Assembly (NCBI RefSeq): GCF_014207135.1 | Contig: NZ_JACHCC010000006.1 | Coordinates: 41,124 to 105,123 of the forward strand | Reading direction: 5' to 3' | Source: Pedobacter cryoconitis | Lineage (GTDB): Bacteria; Bacteroidota; Bacteroidia; Sphingobacteriales; Sphingobacteriaceae | DNA: 64,000 bases | In this document: positions 50,821 through 60,388 of the stretch, one piece after another | Layout of the letters: each line of letters starts with the position of its first letter | How positions within the stretch are numbered: position 1 is the stretch's first letter | Translations under genes and position numbers: made by a program | The notes under the pieces: model-generated | What the model was told of the DNA's origin: nothing | Database searches by the model: none | Seen by the model: only the letters and a program-made list of their open reading frames with translations

Positions 50821-51381
50821 ATGAAGTACTTGATAGTTGGCCTGGGAAATATCGGGCCAGAATACGCCGATACGAGACATAACATTGGTTTTAATATTGC
50901 TGATGCACTGGTTAAGGAACTGGGTGGCTCATTTTCGAATATCCGTCTGGCTTATTATGCAGAAGTTTCATGGAAAGGCAGAAAACTTCATGTGATCAAA
51001 CCTACTACCTTTATGAACCTGAGTGGGAAGGCCGTAAACTACTGGATGAAGGAATTAAATATTCCATTGGAGAATGTACTGGTCATTGTAGATGACCTTG
51101 CCCTTCCGTTAGGCAAACTGCGTCTCAAATTAAAAGGGAGCAGTGCCGGACATAATGGTTTAAAAAGTATAGAAGCACTTTGCGGAGGGCAGGACTATCC
51201 GCGTTTACGTTTTGGAATCAGTGATAATTTTCCCAAAGGCAGACAGGCTGACTATGTTCTGGATGTATTTGATAACGATGAACTGCCGGAATTGCCTGCG
51301 CTGATTGACAGAAGTGTCGCCCTGATCCAGAGTTTTGTAACTGTTGGACCCGCACATACAATGACCGCTTTTAATAAATAA
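50821..51381 (+). CDS. pth: Peptidyl-tRNA hydrolase
   Basis: Pth frees tRNA from peptidyl-tRNAs that fall off ribosomes. The 186-residue protein shows the conserved start LIVGLGNIGPEYADTRHNIGF with Asn10 and the catalytic His20. Later it has KPTTFMNLSG and VIVDDLALPLGKLRLKLKGS with the catalytic-support Asp (about 92-93), and GSSAGHNGLKSI. The length is normal. It has its own promoter after the rplY terminator, and its stop codon lies inside the hairpin that ends the convergent kinase operon. Confidence 0.97.
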   Translation: MKYLIVGLGNIGPEYADTRHNIGFNIADALVKELGGSFSNIRLAYYAEVSWKGRKLHVIKPTTFMNLSGKAVNYWMKELNIPLENVLVIVDDLALPLGKLRLKLKGSSAGHNGLKSIEALCGGQDYPRLRFGISDNFPKGRQADYVLDVFDNDELPELPALIDRSVALIQSFVTVGPAHTMTAFNK

Positions 51382-51408
51382 GCCCGATAAAAATATCAGG
51401 CTTATTTT
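51376..51408. terminator. Bidirectional terminator overlapping the pth stop codon
   Basis: AAATAAGCC (51376-51384, containing the pth TAA) pairs with GGCTTATTT (51399-51407), extended by GATA/TATC with one mismatch. A T run lies at the end on both strands. The convergent kinase gene stops at 51410. Confidence 0.75.
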
Positions 51409-51409
51409 G

Positions 51410-53011
51410 CTAAAGCATCAGGGTCTTTTTATCTATAAAATGAGAAATTTTCTGGTGTAGTATATTCAGCTCAAATGGTTTGCTGAGCACATCATTTGCT
51501 CCGGCATCAATAGCAGCTTTCTTATCATTTTCCATCACTGCTGCTGAGAACGTGATAATCGGAATATCTTTTTTGCCCGGTATGAAATCTGTCCGGATCA
51601 GTTTAGTAGCCTCCAGTCCATTCATTACCGGCATGAAAGTATCCATCAGGATCAGGTCATAGTTGTTCTCCCTGAGTTTATCCAGCGCTTCTTGTCCGTT
51701 ATCCACGAAATCGGCAATGACTTCCCAGTCCTTTAATATTTTGACAATTAAAAACTTGTTGATCGGGTTATCCTCGGCAACCAGTATCCGGACGTTGTGA
51801 AATGGCAAAAGCTTCTCTGTACGTTTTTCTTTAATTTCAGGGAGGTCCTGTAAAACTTCATACCAATTGGTGAAGCAAAATACACTTCCTTTGCCTTCCA
51901 GGCTATCTACAGTAAGTACACCACCTTTCAAACGGGCTAAATTCTTAACAATTGAAAGTCCCAGGCCGGTGCCGCCGAAATTCAGCGTTGTGTTATCATC
52001 CGCCTGTTCAAAAGTTTCAAATATTTTATCAATCTTATCTGCCGGGATACCAATTCCTGTATCAATAATCGAAAATCTAATCTGCAGGTTATTTCCCTTG
52101 CGGTCCATGACTTCTACTTTCAGGGTTACACTGCCCTTATTGGTAAATTTGATCGCATTCCCGATCAGGTTCATCAGGATCTGATTTAACCTTAAAGAGT
52201 CTGCAGACACATTTTTGGGCAGGCCCGGATCAAATTCTGTAATCAGTTCAAGATCTTTTTCTTTGGCTCTTATACTTAATAAGTTATTTACAGCATGGCA
52301 GACTTCTGCAATATCTGTTGCAGAACGGTTGATCTTAAATTTACCTGCATCTATCTTTGAAAGATCGAGGATATCATTAATGACGCCCAGTAAGGAATTG
52401 GAAGAAATCTGTAAAAGAGAAATCATCTCAATCTGTTCCTGGCTAAGCGGTGTTTTTTCGAGTAGGTTGGCAAGGCCGATAATTCCGTTGATCGGGGTAC
52501 GGATTTCGTGACTCATATTGGCCAGGAAATTCTCTTTGATCTTCTTTCCCTGCTCTGCCAGTTCTTTCGCCTTAATCAGTTCTTTCTGATAAGCCTCAAG
52601 CTGTTTATTCTTTTTGACGATGTCCCGTTGCGTTCTTACAAATTGTAAAAATGAATCAACTTTAGCAGACGTTACATAAGGGTTTAATGGCTTATACAGA
52701 TAATCAACTGCACCAGTATTCAGCCCTTTCACCGCATATTTGGCATCCGTTGAAATAGCCGTTACAAAGATGACCAGGATGTCTTTTGTTCTGGGATTGC
52801 TTTTTAATATCTCCACCAGTTCAAAGCCATCCATCTCAGGCATCTGCACATCTACCAGTGCAATTGCAATGTCCATTTCCCAGGCCATTCTGAGTGCTTC
52901 ATTTGGAAGTGTTGTCGAAACAAGATTCACATCATCACGTTCCAATAAAGCCTCTAAGGCAATTATATTTTCGGGTCTGTCATCAACAATGAGGATGTTA
53001 ATCTTTTCCAT
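51410..53011 (-). CDS. Hybrid signalling protein REC-HisKA-HATPase-REC
   Basis: The 533-residue soluble protein has a receiver domain first (about 1-125, ILIVDDRPEN, phospho-acceptor Asp54 in ALVDVQMPEMDG). A short coiled coil, a histidine-kinase core with His168 in MSHEIRTPINGIIGL, and an ATPase domain with GIGIPADKID and GGTGLGLSIV follow. A second receiver has Asp457 in LILMDTFMPVMNG. There is no membrane segment or sensor domain, so the input is probably phosphoryl transfer to the N-terminal receiver from another kinase, likely the large one encoded at 53878. It lies 28 bp beyond the cheR gene. Confidence 0.93.
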   Translation of the reverse strand: MEKINILIVDDRPENIIALEALLERDDVNLVSTTLPNEALRMAWEMDIAIALVDVQMPEMDGFELVEILKSNPRTKDILVIFVTAISTDAKYAVKGLNTGAVDYLYKPLNPYVTSAKVDSFLQFVRTQRDIVKKNKQLEAYQKELIKAKELAEQGKKIKENFLANMSHEIRTPINGIIGLANLLEKTPLSQEQIEMISLLQISSNSLLGVINDILDLSKIDAGKFKINRSATDIAEVCHAVNNLLSIRAKEKDLELITEFDPGLPKNVSADSLRLNQILMNLIGNAIKFTNKGSVTLKVEVMDRKGNNLQIRFSIIDTGIGIPADKIDKIFETFEQADDNTTLNFGGTGLGLSIVKNLARLKGGVLTVDSLEGKGSVFCFTNWYEVLQDLPEIKEKRTEKLLPFHNVRILVAEDNPINKFLIVKILKDWEVIADFVDNGQEALDKLRENNYDLILMDTFMPVMNGLEATKLIRTDFIPGKKDIPIITFSAAVMENDKKAAIDAGANDVLSKPFELNILHQKISHFIDKKTLML

Positions 53012-53039
53012 AATTTCTGCGGTATCTTTTTGAAAAGAC

Positions 53040-53876
53040 TTAAGCTATTTTTTGATATATATTATTCTTCTTATCTACAATCCTGAAACGACCAATTTCT
53101 GTACTTCTCAGTGTCTCTTTAGAACCCAGGCAAAGAAAACCAAAGTTAGCTAAACTATTGTAAAAAAGATCAATGACCTTCTTTTGAAGGTCTGTATTAA
53201 AGTAAATTAACACATTACGGCATGAAATCAACTGAAACTCATTGAAGACCCCATCCGAAGCTAAATTATGCGCGGAAAACAGCATGTTTTTCTTTAACGA
53301 ATGGTTAATAGAAGCTGCTCCGTAACGTGCTGTGTAATAGTTGGAAAGCGTATATCTTGCACCGGTCTTCTGATAATTCTCTGAATACAGCTTCATCTTC
53401 TGCAGATCATAGATTCCATTTTTGGCAAATTCCAGTACATCCGAATTAATATCCGTTCCATAAAAAAAGCTCCGGTCATATAAATTTTCTTCTGCAAACA
53501 TGATCGCAAATGAATAAAGTTCTTCTCCCGTTGAACAACCGGCATTCCAAACTTTTATCCTTTGATAAGATCTCAGGTAAGGAATGATATGTTCACAGAC
53601 CGATGTGTAAAAAGCCGGATCTCTGAACATCTCTGTCACATTTACAGTTACCTCCATCAAAAATGACTCGAAGTAGTCGTTATCATTGGTGAGTAAAGTA
53701 CGTAAATCAAACAGGCTCAGTTTCTGTAACTGCATAATTCTGGTTACTCTTCTTTTGAGCGAGGCCGCAGAATAATTGCTGAAATCAAAACCATGTATAT
53801 TATTAATAAAAGCAGTCAGACTTTCCAGTTCCTCATAACTGATCACTTCCTCCGGATTTATGTCTGGTTGTTTCAT
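53040..53876 (-). CDS. CheR-type S-adenosylmethionine-dependent protein-glutamate methyltransferase
   Basis: The 278-residue protein has the CheR N-terminal helical domain (SNYSAASLKRRVTRIMQL, about 36-53) and a methyltransferase domain with SAM site VWNAGCSTGEELYSFAI (about 110-126). It also shows FYGTDINSDVLEFAKNGIY and the CRNVLIYF motif. Such enzymes methylate Glu residues of chemoreceptors or of kinase helical bundles. No chemoreceptor, CheA, CheW or CheB is present in the window, so its substrate is likely a neighbouring kinase. Its ATG is one base after the stop of the large hybrid kinase, so translation is coupled. Confidence 0.93.
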   Translation of the reverse strand: MKQPDINPEEVISYEELESLTAFINNIHGFDFSNYSAASLKRRVTRIMQLQKLSLFDLRTLLTNDNDYFESFLMEVTVNVTEMFRDPAFYTSVCEHIIPYLRSYQRIKVWNAGCSTGEELYSFAIMFAEENLYDRSFFYGTDINSDVLEFAKNGIYDLQKMKLYSENYQKTGARYTLSNYYTARYGAASINHSLKKNMLFSAHNLASDGVFNEFQLISCRNVLIYFNTDLQKKVIDLFYNSLANFGFLCLGSKETLRSTEIGRFRIVDKKNNIYQKIA

Positions 53877-53877
53877 A

Positions 53878-56800
53878 TTAACTTAGCCAGACTCTTAACA
53901 TAGACAATAACTGATCAATATCTACAGGTTTAGCAATGTAATCATTTGCTCCTGCTTCAATACATTTTTCGCGGTCGTTCTTCATCGCCTTAGCCGTTAA
54001 CGCAATAATTGGCAGTTTCTTATATTTCTTGTGATCGCGGATGATCCGCATGGCCTCGTACCCATCCATTTCAGGCATCATAATATCCATCAGGACGAGG
54101 TCTATAGTATCCTTTTCTTCCAGTTTTTCTATAGCCTCACGACCATTATTGGCAATCACAATATTAATGTCATAGACTTGCAGGGCACTCGATAAGGCGA
54201 AGATATTTCTCATATCATCATCCGTAATCAGAATTGTTTTATCCTTCAGTACTTTCTCTATGGTCGATATTGTTTTGGTCTTTGCCTGAGTCTGAAAAGA
54301 TTCCTGTTTTTTCAATTTGTTCATGAACAGGCTTACTTCATCAATCAGCCTGTCATTCGATTTGTTGGATTTCAAAACCATCGCCTCAGAATACTTCATG
54401 ATATGTGCAATCTTATCCTGGTCAAGTTCCATTGCCGTATTGATGATAACCGGGATATGGGTAAACCTGTCCTGTGTTTTTATCTTATCCAGCAGGTCGA
54501 AACCTGAAATATCAGGAAGGTTCAGGTCCAGTATGATACAATCGAAGGACTGATCTTCCAGCATTTCGAGTGCTTCCTGACCAGTAAATGCCTGGGCAAC
54601 CTCAATACCTTTTTCTACCAGCTGCTCTTTTACAGCAAGACTTTGCAGTTCATGATCTTCGATAATCAGTACTGTCTGGAAATCATATAAGATGTGTCCC
54701 GTATTCAACATAGAGAAAGCATGATCAAGCTGATCACTCTCAATGGGTTTTTTTAAGAAACCTATGGCACCTTCTTTCAATGCGCGTTCACCTTTCACCT
54801 CACCAGCCGACATCATATGAACCGGGATATGTTTGGTTTTCGGATTTGCCTTTAAACTTTTCAGAATGCTCCATCCATCCATTACCGGAAGCATAATATC
54901 CAGAATAATAGCATCCGGGAGATTCGTTTCTGCCATTTTCAATCCGGTGTCACCACTGTGTGCCAGTATAGGATCAAATCCTTTATCTATAGCATAATCT
55001 TTCAGTACATCAGCAAATACCAGGTCGTCTTCAACGATTAATAAGGTCTGTTTCCTGTTCTTATTTACCGGTAACAGAATAGGCTCTTCGGGGATTAAAG
55101 GAATAACCGGGGTTTCTGGCTGTGGTTTAGCCTCTGGGTTTATCACCGATTCGGATATGGCATGGTTGGCCGGCAGATAAAGCGTAAAACAGCTTCCTGC
55201 ATTCGACTCGCTGCTTACCTGAATCTCACCACCCAGAATATTCGCCAGTTCTTTACTGATAGATAACCCAAGACCTGTACCCCCATATTTCCTGCTTGTT
55301 GTACCATCTGCTTGTTTAAAAGCTTCAAATATCAGTTTCTGCTTATCTTCAGGAATACCAATTCCCGAATCTTTCACACTGAAGGAAATGACAGATTGTT
55401 TATTGTTTCTCAGGTTTTCGGAATGAAATTTAAGTGTGCTTTCAGCTATATCGATGTTCAGCGTGATTTCTCCGTTTTCGGGGGTGAACTTAAAGGCATT
55501 GGAGAGGAGGTTTTTAATGATCTGTTCCACTCTTGACAGATCGGTAATGATACGTTCCGGTAAATCAGCACCCAGGTGAATCTTGTAATCTATTTTCTTA
55601 CTTCGGGCAATCTCGGTAAACAGCGATTCCATATTCTGTTTGATCTCCTGTGGTCTTACCGGTTCAAAGTCAAGGTCAACCTTACCCGATTCAATTTTAG
55701 AGAGATCCAGGATATCATTAATCAAAGTAAGCAGATCGCTTCCGGCGTTATGAATTACCCCGGCATATTTAAGCTGCTCAGCATTTAAGTTTTCCGGTCT
55801 GTTTTCTTTTAAAATTCTGGCCAGGATTAATATACTGTTCAATGGGGTCCGTAGTTCGTGGCTCATATTAGCCAGGAACTCAGATTTATATTTGCTGGAT
55901 ACTTCCAGTTCTTCTGCCTTCAGGCTCATAGCCTCCCTGGCTTCGTTCACAGAGATATTCCGTTCTTCCAGTAAACTTGCTTTCTCTTCCAGTTCTGCAT
56001 TAGTCTGGCGGAGTTCTTCCTGCTGCACCCTCAGTTCTTCTTCCGATGCCTGTAACTCTTCAGATTTATGCAGCAGTTCTTCATTGGTAGTTCTTAATTC
56101 TTCCTGCTGACTTTCTAACTCTTCGGCCTGTTGCTGTGTCTGCATAAACAGTTCACGCAACTGGGCCCTGGCTATAGCGCTGTTCAACCCAACGCCTATA
56201 CTTTCGGTAATTGTACTAAAGAAAGTATGAACCATTTCTGTGGGTTCTTTTGCAAGACCCATTTCAATCACTGCTATAGTCTCCTCTTCAAAAAGAACGG
56301 GTAACAGGACAATAGTACTAGGTATTGTCTCTCCCAGGCCGGAAGTAACTTTCATGTAATCGGCCGGTATTTCATCCAGCTGTTTAATCCGCTGCTCTAA
56401 GGCTACCTGTCCGACCAGACCCTGGCCCAAGGCAATCTCTCTGATTTTACCTTTCTTTTCCTGATAAGCATATCCGCCGCTGAACTGTAAAGTCTGTTTA
56501 ACCCGGTTGAACAGATAAATTGCACCTACGGGGGCAGATAAATAGTTACATAACTCCGTGATGATATGCGTAGACAATTCTTCTATTTCCTGTTCGCCAC
56601 GCATCGACTCATTCACTACTGAAGCACCCGATAACAGCCAGTTTTTCTGTTTGTTCTCTTCAGAGAGTATTTCCAGCTGCTCGTTGTTCTCGCGAATGGT
56701 GATCTCTGTTAACTTCTGCGCATCAAAGGTCCTTTTAATAAAGCTGAACAAGTATAAAAACAAACCAAAAATGATGACCGAACTGACGATGACAATGACG

Positions 56801-57351
56801 GTACACTGGACTGCACTGTCAACACGTTTCACAGTTCTTAATTTCAGGAGCTTGCTTTCTGCTTTAATCGCATTATTATTGGTGCGGAGCATATTCTCTT
56901 TAGCGATTTTTCCCTTGTCGGTCAATATCATCTGAACAGCGGCTTCCCTGCCTTTGGTCTGATTTTCCTGAAGAACTGTTTCCATATCTTTAACTTTCTC
57001 CGAGGCATACATTTCCAGAGAATCAAGTCTTTGCTGCTGAGATGGATTGTCAACGGTCATTTTTTGCATTTCCCTGATCCTGGGCAGGATATTGTGTATG
57101 TTCTTATTGTAGATATCAAGATAGGAGCTACGCTGCGTAAGAATATATCCCCTTAAAGAGGTTTCGGAGTTGAGTACCTTTAATTCTACGTCCTGTGCTA
57201 CATCTATGACATCATAAGTGTGGTTTTCCCAGGCAGAATCTTCATTCATTTTATTGATGCTGATGCTGGAAGTAATTGCAGATATCAGAACAAATAACAA
57301 GGAAATAACGAAGCCAGTTAAGACTTGCTGTTTGAATGTGAGTTTAAACAT
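53878..57351 (-). CDS. Hybrid histidine kinase CHASE3-GAF-HisKA-HATPase-REC-REC-REC
   Basis: The 1157-residue protein begins with a membrane helix (about 9-31), a CHASE3-like periplasmic helical domain (about 35-178, ETSLRGYILTQRSSYLDIY), and a second helix (about 182-207). A GAF domain (about 255-390) follows, then a long Glu/Gln-rich coiled coil (about 398-475). The kinase core has His498 in MSHELRTPLNS and GTGLGLSIS in the ATPase domain. Three receiver domains follow, with acceptor residues Asp818, Asp942 and Asp1089. Only the first and third look canonical; the second has VLKSNKS at the usual Lys position. cheR follows with a 1-bp gap. The stimulus is unknown. Confidence 0.93.
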   Translation of the reverse strand: MFKLTFKQQVLTGFVISLLFVLISAITSSISINKMNEDSAWENHTYDVIDVAQDVELKVLNSETSLRGYILTQRSSYLDIYNKNIHNILPRIREMQKMTVDNPSQQQRLDSLEMYASEKVKDMETVLQENQTKGREAAVQMILTDKGKIAKENMLRTNNNAIKAESKLLKLRTVKRVDSAVQCTVIVIVSSVIIFGLFLYLFSFIKRTFDAQKLTEITIRENNEQLEILSEENKQKNWLLSGASVVNESMRGEQEIEELSTHIITELCNYLSAPVGAIYLFNRVKQTLQFSGGYAYQEKKGKIREIALGQGLVGQVALEQRIKQLDEIPADYMKVTSGLGETIPSTIVLLPVLFEEETIAVIEMGLAKEPTEMVHTFFSTITESIGVGLNSAIARAQLRELFMQTQQQAEELESQQEELRTTNEELLHKSEELQASEEELRVQQEELRQTNAELEEKASLLEERNISVNEAREAMSLKAEELEVSSKYKSEFLANMSHELRTPLNSILILARILKENRPENLNAEQLKYAGVIHNAGSDLLTLINDILDLSKIESGKVDLDFEPVRPQEIKQNMESLFTEIARSKKIDYKIHLGADLPERIITDLSRVEQIIKNLLSNAFKFTPENGEITLNIDIAESTLKFHSENLRNNKQSVISFSVKDSGIGIPEDKQKLIFEAFKQADGTTSRKYGGTGLGLSISKELANILGGEIQVSSESNAGSCFTLYLPANHAISESVINPEAKPQPETPVIPLIPEEPILLPVNKNRKQTLLIVEDDLVFADVLKDYAIDKGFDPILAHSGDTGLKMAETNLPDAIILDIMLPVMDGWSILKSLKANPKTKHIPVHMMSAGEVKGERALKEGAIGFLKKPIESDQLDHAFSMLNTGHILYDFQTVLIIEDHELQSLAVKEQLVEKGIEVAQAFTGQEALEMLEDQSFDCIILDLNLPDISGFDLLDKIKTQDRFTHIPVIINTAMELDQDKIAHIMKYSEAMVLKSNKSNDRLIDEVSLFMNKLKKQESFQTQAKTKTISTIEKVLKDKTILITDDDMRNIFALSSALQVYDINIVIANNGREAIEKLEEKDTIDLVLMDIMMPEMDGYEAMRIIRDHKKYKKLPIIALTAKAMKNDREKCIEAGANDYIAKPVDIDQLLSMLRVWLS

Positions 57352-57466
57352 ATGTGTTTTAAATTCAGATAGTTAAAATTTAGCATCCCGAAATAAATGA
57401 AAATGCCAGACAATAATACTGATAAATATGCATCTGTGAAGATTCGTACACAAATAACCTGCTTTT

Positions 57467-58150
57467 TTATAGATCCAGCAGACATTGGGCGTAAGTCGGC
57501 CCAATCGGAATAAGCTGATCACCAATCCAGATCTGGTTCCGGTCAAATTTGGTAATGGCGTTTTTTGCGACAATAAATGCCCTGTGGGTACGAATGAATT
57601 TTTGAGATGGAAGTAAGGCCTGCATTTCACTGACCGGCATCCGTGTGCTTAACAAAGGTTTGTTCAACAAATTGATCCGTGTATAATTGCCATCAGCTTC
57701 AATATACAGAATCTCATCGATAGCTACTTTGATCTGCTCATAACCATCCTTAATAAAAATGTAGACGGGCTGAGCTGGCGAAGTTATTTTTTTGCGTAAG
57801 CTGTAAAGTTCTTCTGCCTTATTGCAGGCTTTTAAGAATCTCGCCAATGAGAAGGGCTTAAGCAGATAATCCAGGGCATTCAGTTCAAACCCTTTAATGG
57901 CATGTTCTGCATAAGCGGTCGTAAAAATAACCAGCGGAGGATTACTTAAGCTGTTTAAAAAGTCAATGCCGCTGATGTCCGGCATTTTAATATCCAGGAA
58001 GATCAGGTCCACTTCATGCTGCTGCAGATAAGAAATGGCTTCAAAAGCATTGGTAAACACAGCCTCCAGGCTTATAAAAGAAACTTTAGAGGCATGTGAT
58101 CTGACTACATCCAAGGCTATGGGCTCATCATCTATGGCTATGGCAATCAT
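57467..58150 (-). CDS. LytTR-family response regulator
   Basis: The 227-residue regulator has a receiver domain (about 1-115, AIDDEP near the start, Asp53 in LIFLDIKMPDISG, and KPFSLARFL) and a C-terminal LytTR DNA-binding domain (about 125-227, ILYIEADGNYTRINL, FIRTHRAFIVAKNAI). It pairs with the LytS-type kinase encoded 4 bp upstream, a standard Bacteroidota two-component pair. Target genes are not evident. The 115-bp gap to the large hybrid kinase contains no clear promoter. Confidence 0.94.
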   Translation of the reverse strand: MIAIAIDDEPIALDVVRSHASKVSFISLEAVFTNAFEAISYLQQHEVDLIFLDIKMPDISGIDFLNSLSNPPLVIFTTAYAEHAIKGFELNALDYLLKPFSLARFLKACNKAEELYSLRKKITSPAQPVYIFIKDGYEQIKVAIDEILYIEADGNYTRINLLNKPLLSTRMPVSEMQALLPSQKFIRTHRAFIVAKNAITKFDRNQIWIGDQLIPIGPTYAQCLLDL

Positions 58151-58154
58151 TTTT

Positions 58155-59672
58155 TTAATCCAGGTTCAATGTCAAATGTATGAAAAACTCTTTAGCACTT
58201 TCCCTGATAATTAATTCATGTTTTTTAGGATAGAGTAAGCTTAGCCTTTGTTTTACATTCTGAAGGCCTATTCCACTGTTTAATTTCTCAGGGTCTCCGT
58301 CAGCTTTCAGATAAATACTGTTATGAACATCAAAATAAAGTGTATTTGCTTTAGTTTGCAGGGTGATTTTGATATGTGACGGAAATTGAAGACTAATGCC
58401 ATGTTTGAAGGCATTTTCAACAAAGGGGATCAATAACATTGGTGAAATCTTCAGATCGGTAAACTGTTCCTCGATCTCTGTATTGATGATGATGTCAACT
58501 GTGGTAGAGGTCCTGAGTTTCTGCAATTCGATATAGTTATTCAGGTAATCAATATCTCTGCTTAGGGAGATCTTATCCTGCATGTTTTCCTGAAGCATAA
58601 AACGCATCATATCTCCCAGTTTCTGGATGCCTTCGCCGGTACGCTCTGCCTTTTCCTGTAAAGCAGTGCCGTAAAGTGTGTTTAGTGCATTGAACAGGAA
58701 ATGTGGGTTGATCTGGGATTTAAGAAAACCCAGTGTAGCATCCGATTTGCCCAGTTCCTTTTTCAGCGAAAATATCTGTTCATCCGTAGCATTCCTGGTT
58801 TTGTAAATATACCAGGCCAGTGGTGTGCTGATTAATAACTGCGCCGGAATATGAAATGCATTTACAATTGGAAACAGTTCACCCCAACCGCTAATAATAA
58901 AAGCAATCAATCCTAAGGGAATGGATAAAACCAGGGTCAGTAAAATATTTTTGCCCAGGTAACTGCGAAACCCTTTCCCCTGCGAGATGAGCATGGGGAT
59001 CATATAATAGATTCCATAGATAGTCATGAAGGTACAGGATGCGATGACCAGGGTCCAGCATAGAATAGCGTTGAAATCTACCCCGATCGCCAGCCAGACC
59101 AGGATACCAACAAACCAGAAGCCCGCCCCGAAGGCGATCTCCAGTTTCATCCTTTTTTCACTTATATTTTCATCGTTCTCAACCAGGTAAATAATCAGCT
59201 TTTTGAGTGCGGTGTAAATAGAAATCAACAGGATCAGCCAGGCGGCATAGGTGAAGCCATCAAAGAATATCTTATTATAGGCTTCATCTATATTGTCGTA
59301 GCTGACCAGCAACCATGCCTTACTATAAGTTTGGGTGATACTGAGTACGAGTCCCGAAAACAGGTACACCCCCAGTAGAATAGATAAGTTGATACCAGTA
59401 TTGATCTTTTTATATAATGGGGGCAGGCAACAGAAATTAAGTAGCAGGAAGCTAAAATACAGAATAGAATACTTGAACAGGCCCGGCATAAAGTAATTCG
59501 AAAGATAGCTGAAGTTTATTTTGGCAGCATCGAATTCGTAGGGTGCATTATTATGTTGAGAGCCATGAGAAATCAGCATCAGAATAGCAAACCCATAGAT
59601 AATACTGACTGCCCAGAATTCTATTTTGCTTAAGTCTTTAATGTCTATTTTCATGTTAACTGGATTAGTCAT
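58155..59672 (-). CDS. LytS/YehU-type sensor histidine kinase
   Basis: The 505-residue protein has a membrane-embedded N-terminal half with about eight hydrophobic helices (about 15-290), a short coiled coil, and a His_kinase domain with the phospho-acceptor His in KSQINPHFLFNALNTL (about 325-340). An ATPase domain with SPMLLIPFVENAFKHGIS and NSGIGLQNVKQRL follows. No periplasmic domain is evident, so sensing is probably within the membrane. I take the ATG at 59672. A longer reading from a TTG at 59693 is less likely because that codon lies inside a -7-like TAGTATTG at 59691-59698. It is the first gene of the LytS-LytTR pair. Confidence 0.92.
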   Translation of the reverse strand: MTNPVNMKIDIKDLSKIEFWAVSIIYGFAILMLISHGSQHNNAPYEFDAAKINFSYLSNYFMPGLFKYSILYFSFLLLNFCCLPPLYKKINTGINLSILLGVYLFSGLVLSITQTYSKAWLLVSYDNIDEAYNKIFFDGFTYAAWLILLISIYTALKKLIIYLVENDENISEKRMKLEIAFGAGFWFVGILVWLAIGVDFNAILCWTLVIASCTFMTIYGIYYMIPMLISQGKGFRSYLGKNILLTLVLSIPLGLIAFIISGWGELFPIVNAFHIPAQLLISTPLAWYIYKTRNATDEQIFSLKKELGKSDATLGFLKSQINPHFLFNALNTLYGTALQEKAERTGEGIQKLGDMMRFMLQENMQDKISLSRDIDYLNNYIELQKLRTSTTVDIIINTEIEEQFTDLKISPMLLIPFVENAFKHGISLQFPSHIKITLQTKANTLYFDVHNSIYLKADGDPEKLNSGIGLQNVKQRLSLLYPKKHELIIRESAKEFFIHLTLNLD

Positions 59673-59690
59673 ATTGTTTGAATTGGTGTA

Positions 59691-59698
59691 CAATACTA
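59691..59698 (-). promoter_or_regulatory. -7-like element TAGTATTG for the LytS-type kinase
   Basis: The minus strand differs from TAnnTTTG at one base and lies 18 nt before the ATG at 59672. The 245 bp from here to the next plus-strand gene (59939) show nothing else I recognise. Confidence 0.35.
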
Positions 59699-59938
59699 CA
59701 AAGGGTTTTTCTTTATGTCGTTAAAATGTGATGAATGCCTTAAAAAATGTGATGAATGAGGAAACCATCATGATTTTTCAAATTACGCAACGAAATGGAA
59801 ACAAAATCATGATAGCTTCCTCTCCATTTAAAAACAAACCGAGCTTGCGAGTTCATTGATACAAATAAAAATATCAATACAAATCAATAATATATACTCT
59901 GATGAAATATAGGTATCTTAGGCTTTTATTTTATACAG

Positions 59939-60286
59939 ATGATAGTTTACGGAATCCCGAATTGTAATACGGTTAAGAAAGCGAGAACATGGTTAACAGA
60001 CAACGGTATTGACTATGAATTCCATGATTTTAAAAAACAAGGAATCAGTGCAGAAAAACTGCATGAATGGTGTGCAGTATTTGGTTGGGAAACTGTGCTG
60101 AATAAAAAAGGTACCACCTGGAAAAAGCTGACCCCCGAGCAACAGCAACAGGTTAAAGATGAGAATTCTGCTGTGGCAGTTTTATTGACTCATACCAGTG
60201 CAATCAAGCGGCCTGTGGTAGAGCAGGATGGAAAAGCTATATTAATTAGTTTCGAGGAAGAATTATATAGCAAACTATTGAAATAG
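59939..60286 (+). CDS. ArsC-family reductase (YffB/Spx-like fold)
   Basis: The 115-residue thioredoxin-fold protein begins MIVYGIPNCNTVKKARTWL, with one Cys in the PNCNT active-site loop. It continues with the ArsC/Spx-typical YEFHDFKKQGIS and IKRPVVEQDGKAILISF. This pattern is that of the YffB group of glutathione- or thiol-dependent reductases, not of true arsenate reductases. No arsenic genes are nearby. The ATG follows an AT-rich leader without a recognised promoter element. It appears monocistronic, about 100 bp from the next gene. Confidence 0.9.
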   Translation: MIVYGIPNCNTVKKARTWLTDNGIDYEFHDFKKQGISAEKLHEWCAVFGWETVLNKKGTTWKKLTPEQQQQVKDENSAVAVLLTHTSAIKRPVVEQDGKAILISFEEELYSKLLK

Positions 60287-60388
60287 GAAACTATTACCTG
60301 TTAATTTTTGTTAAAAAGTAATACGCAGCAGTAAACTGAATTATATTTGGAACCTGCTCCTATTTAAAAAAACTCTAAACTGAAAAAA

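Noticed and set aside
51867..52511. Ser/Leu-rich plus-strand open frames opposite the hybrid kinase
   Set aside because: They are shadows of a well-supported kinase gene on the other strand and have no start signals or family motifs.
55892..56110. Ser-rich plus-strand frame opposite the large kinase
   Set aside because: It is the antisense of the Glu/Gln-rich coiled coil (gaa/gag read as ttc/ctc), a composition effect.
59939..60286. Arsenate reductase for arsenic resistance
   Set aside because: The protein is of the YffB/Spx-like type, and no arsR, arsB or acr3 gene is nearby.
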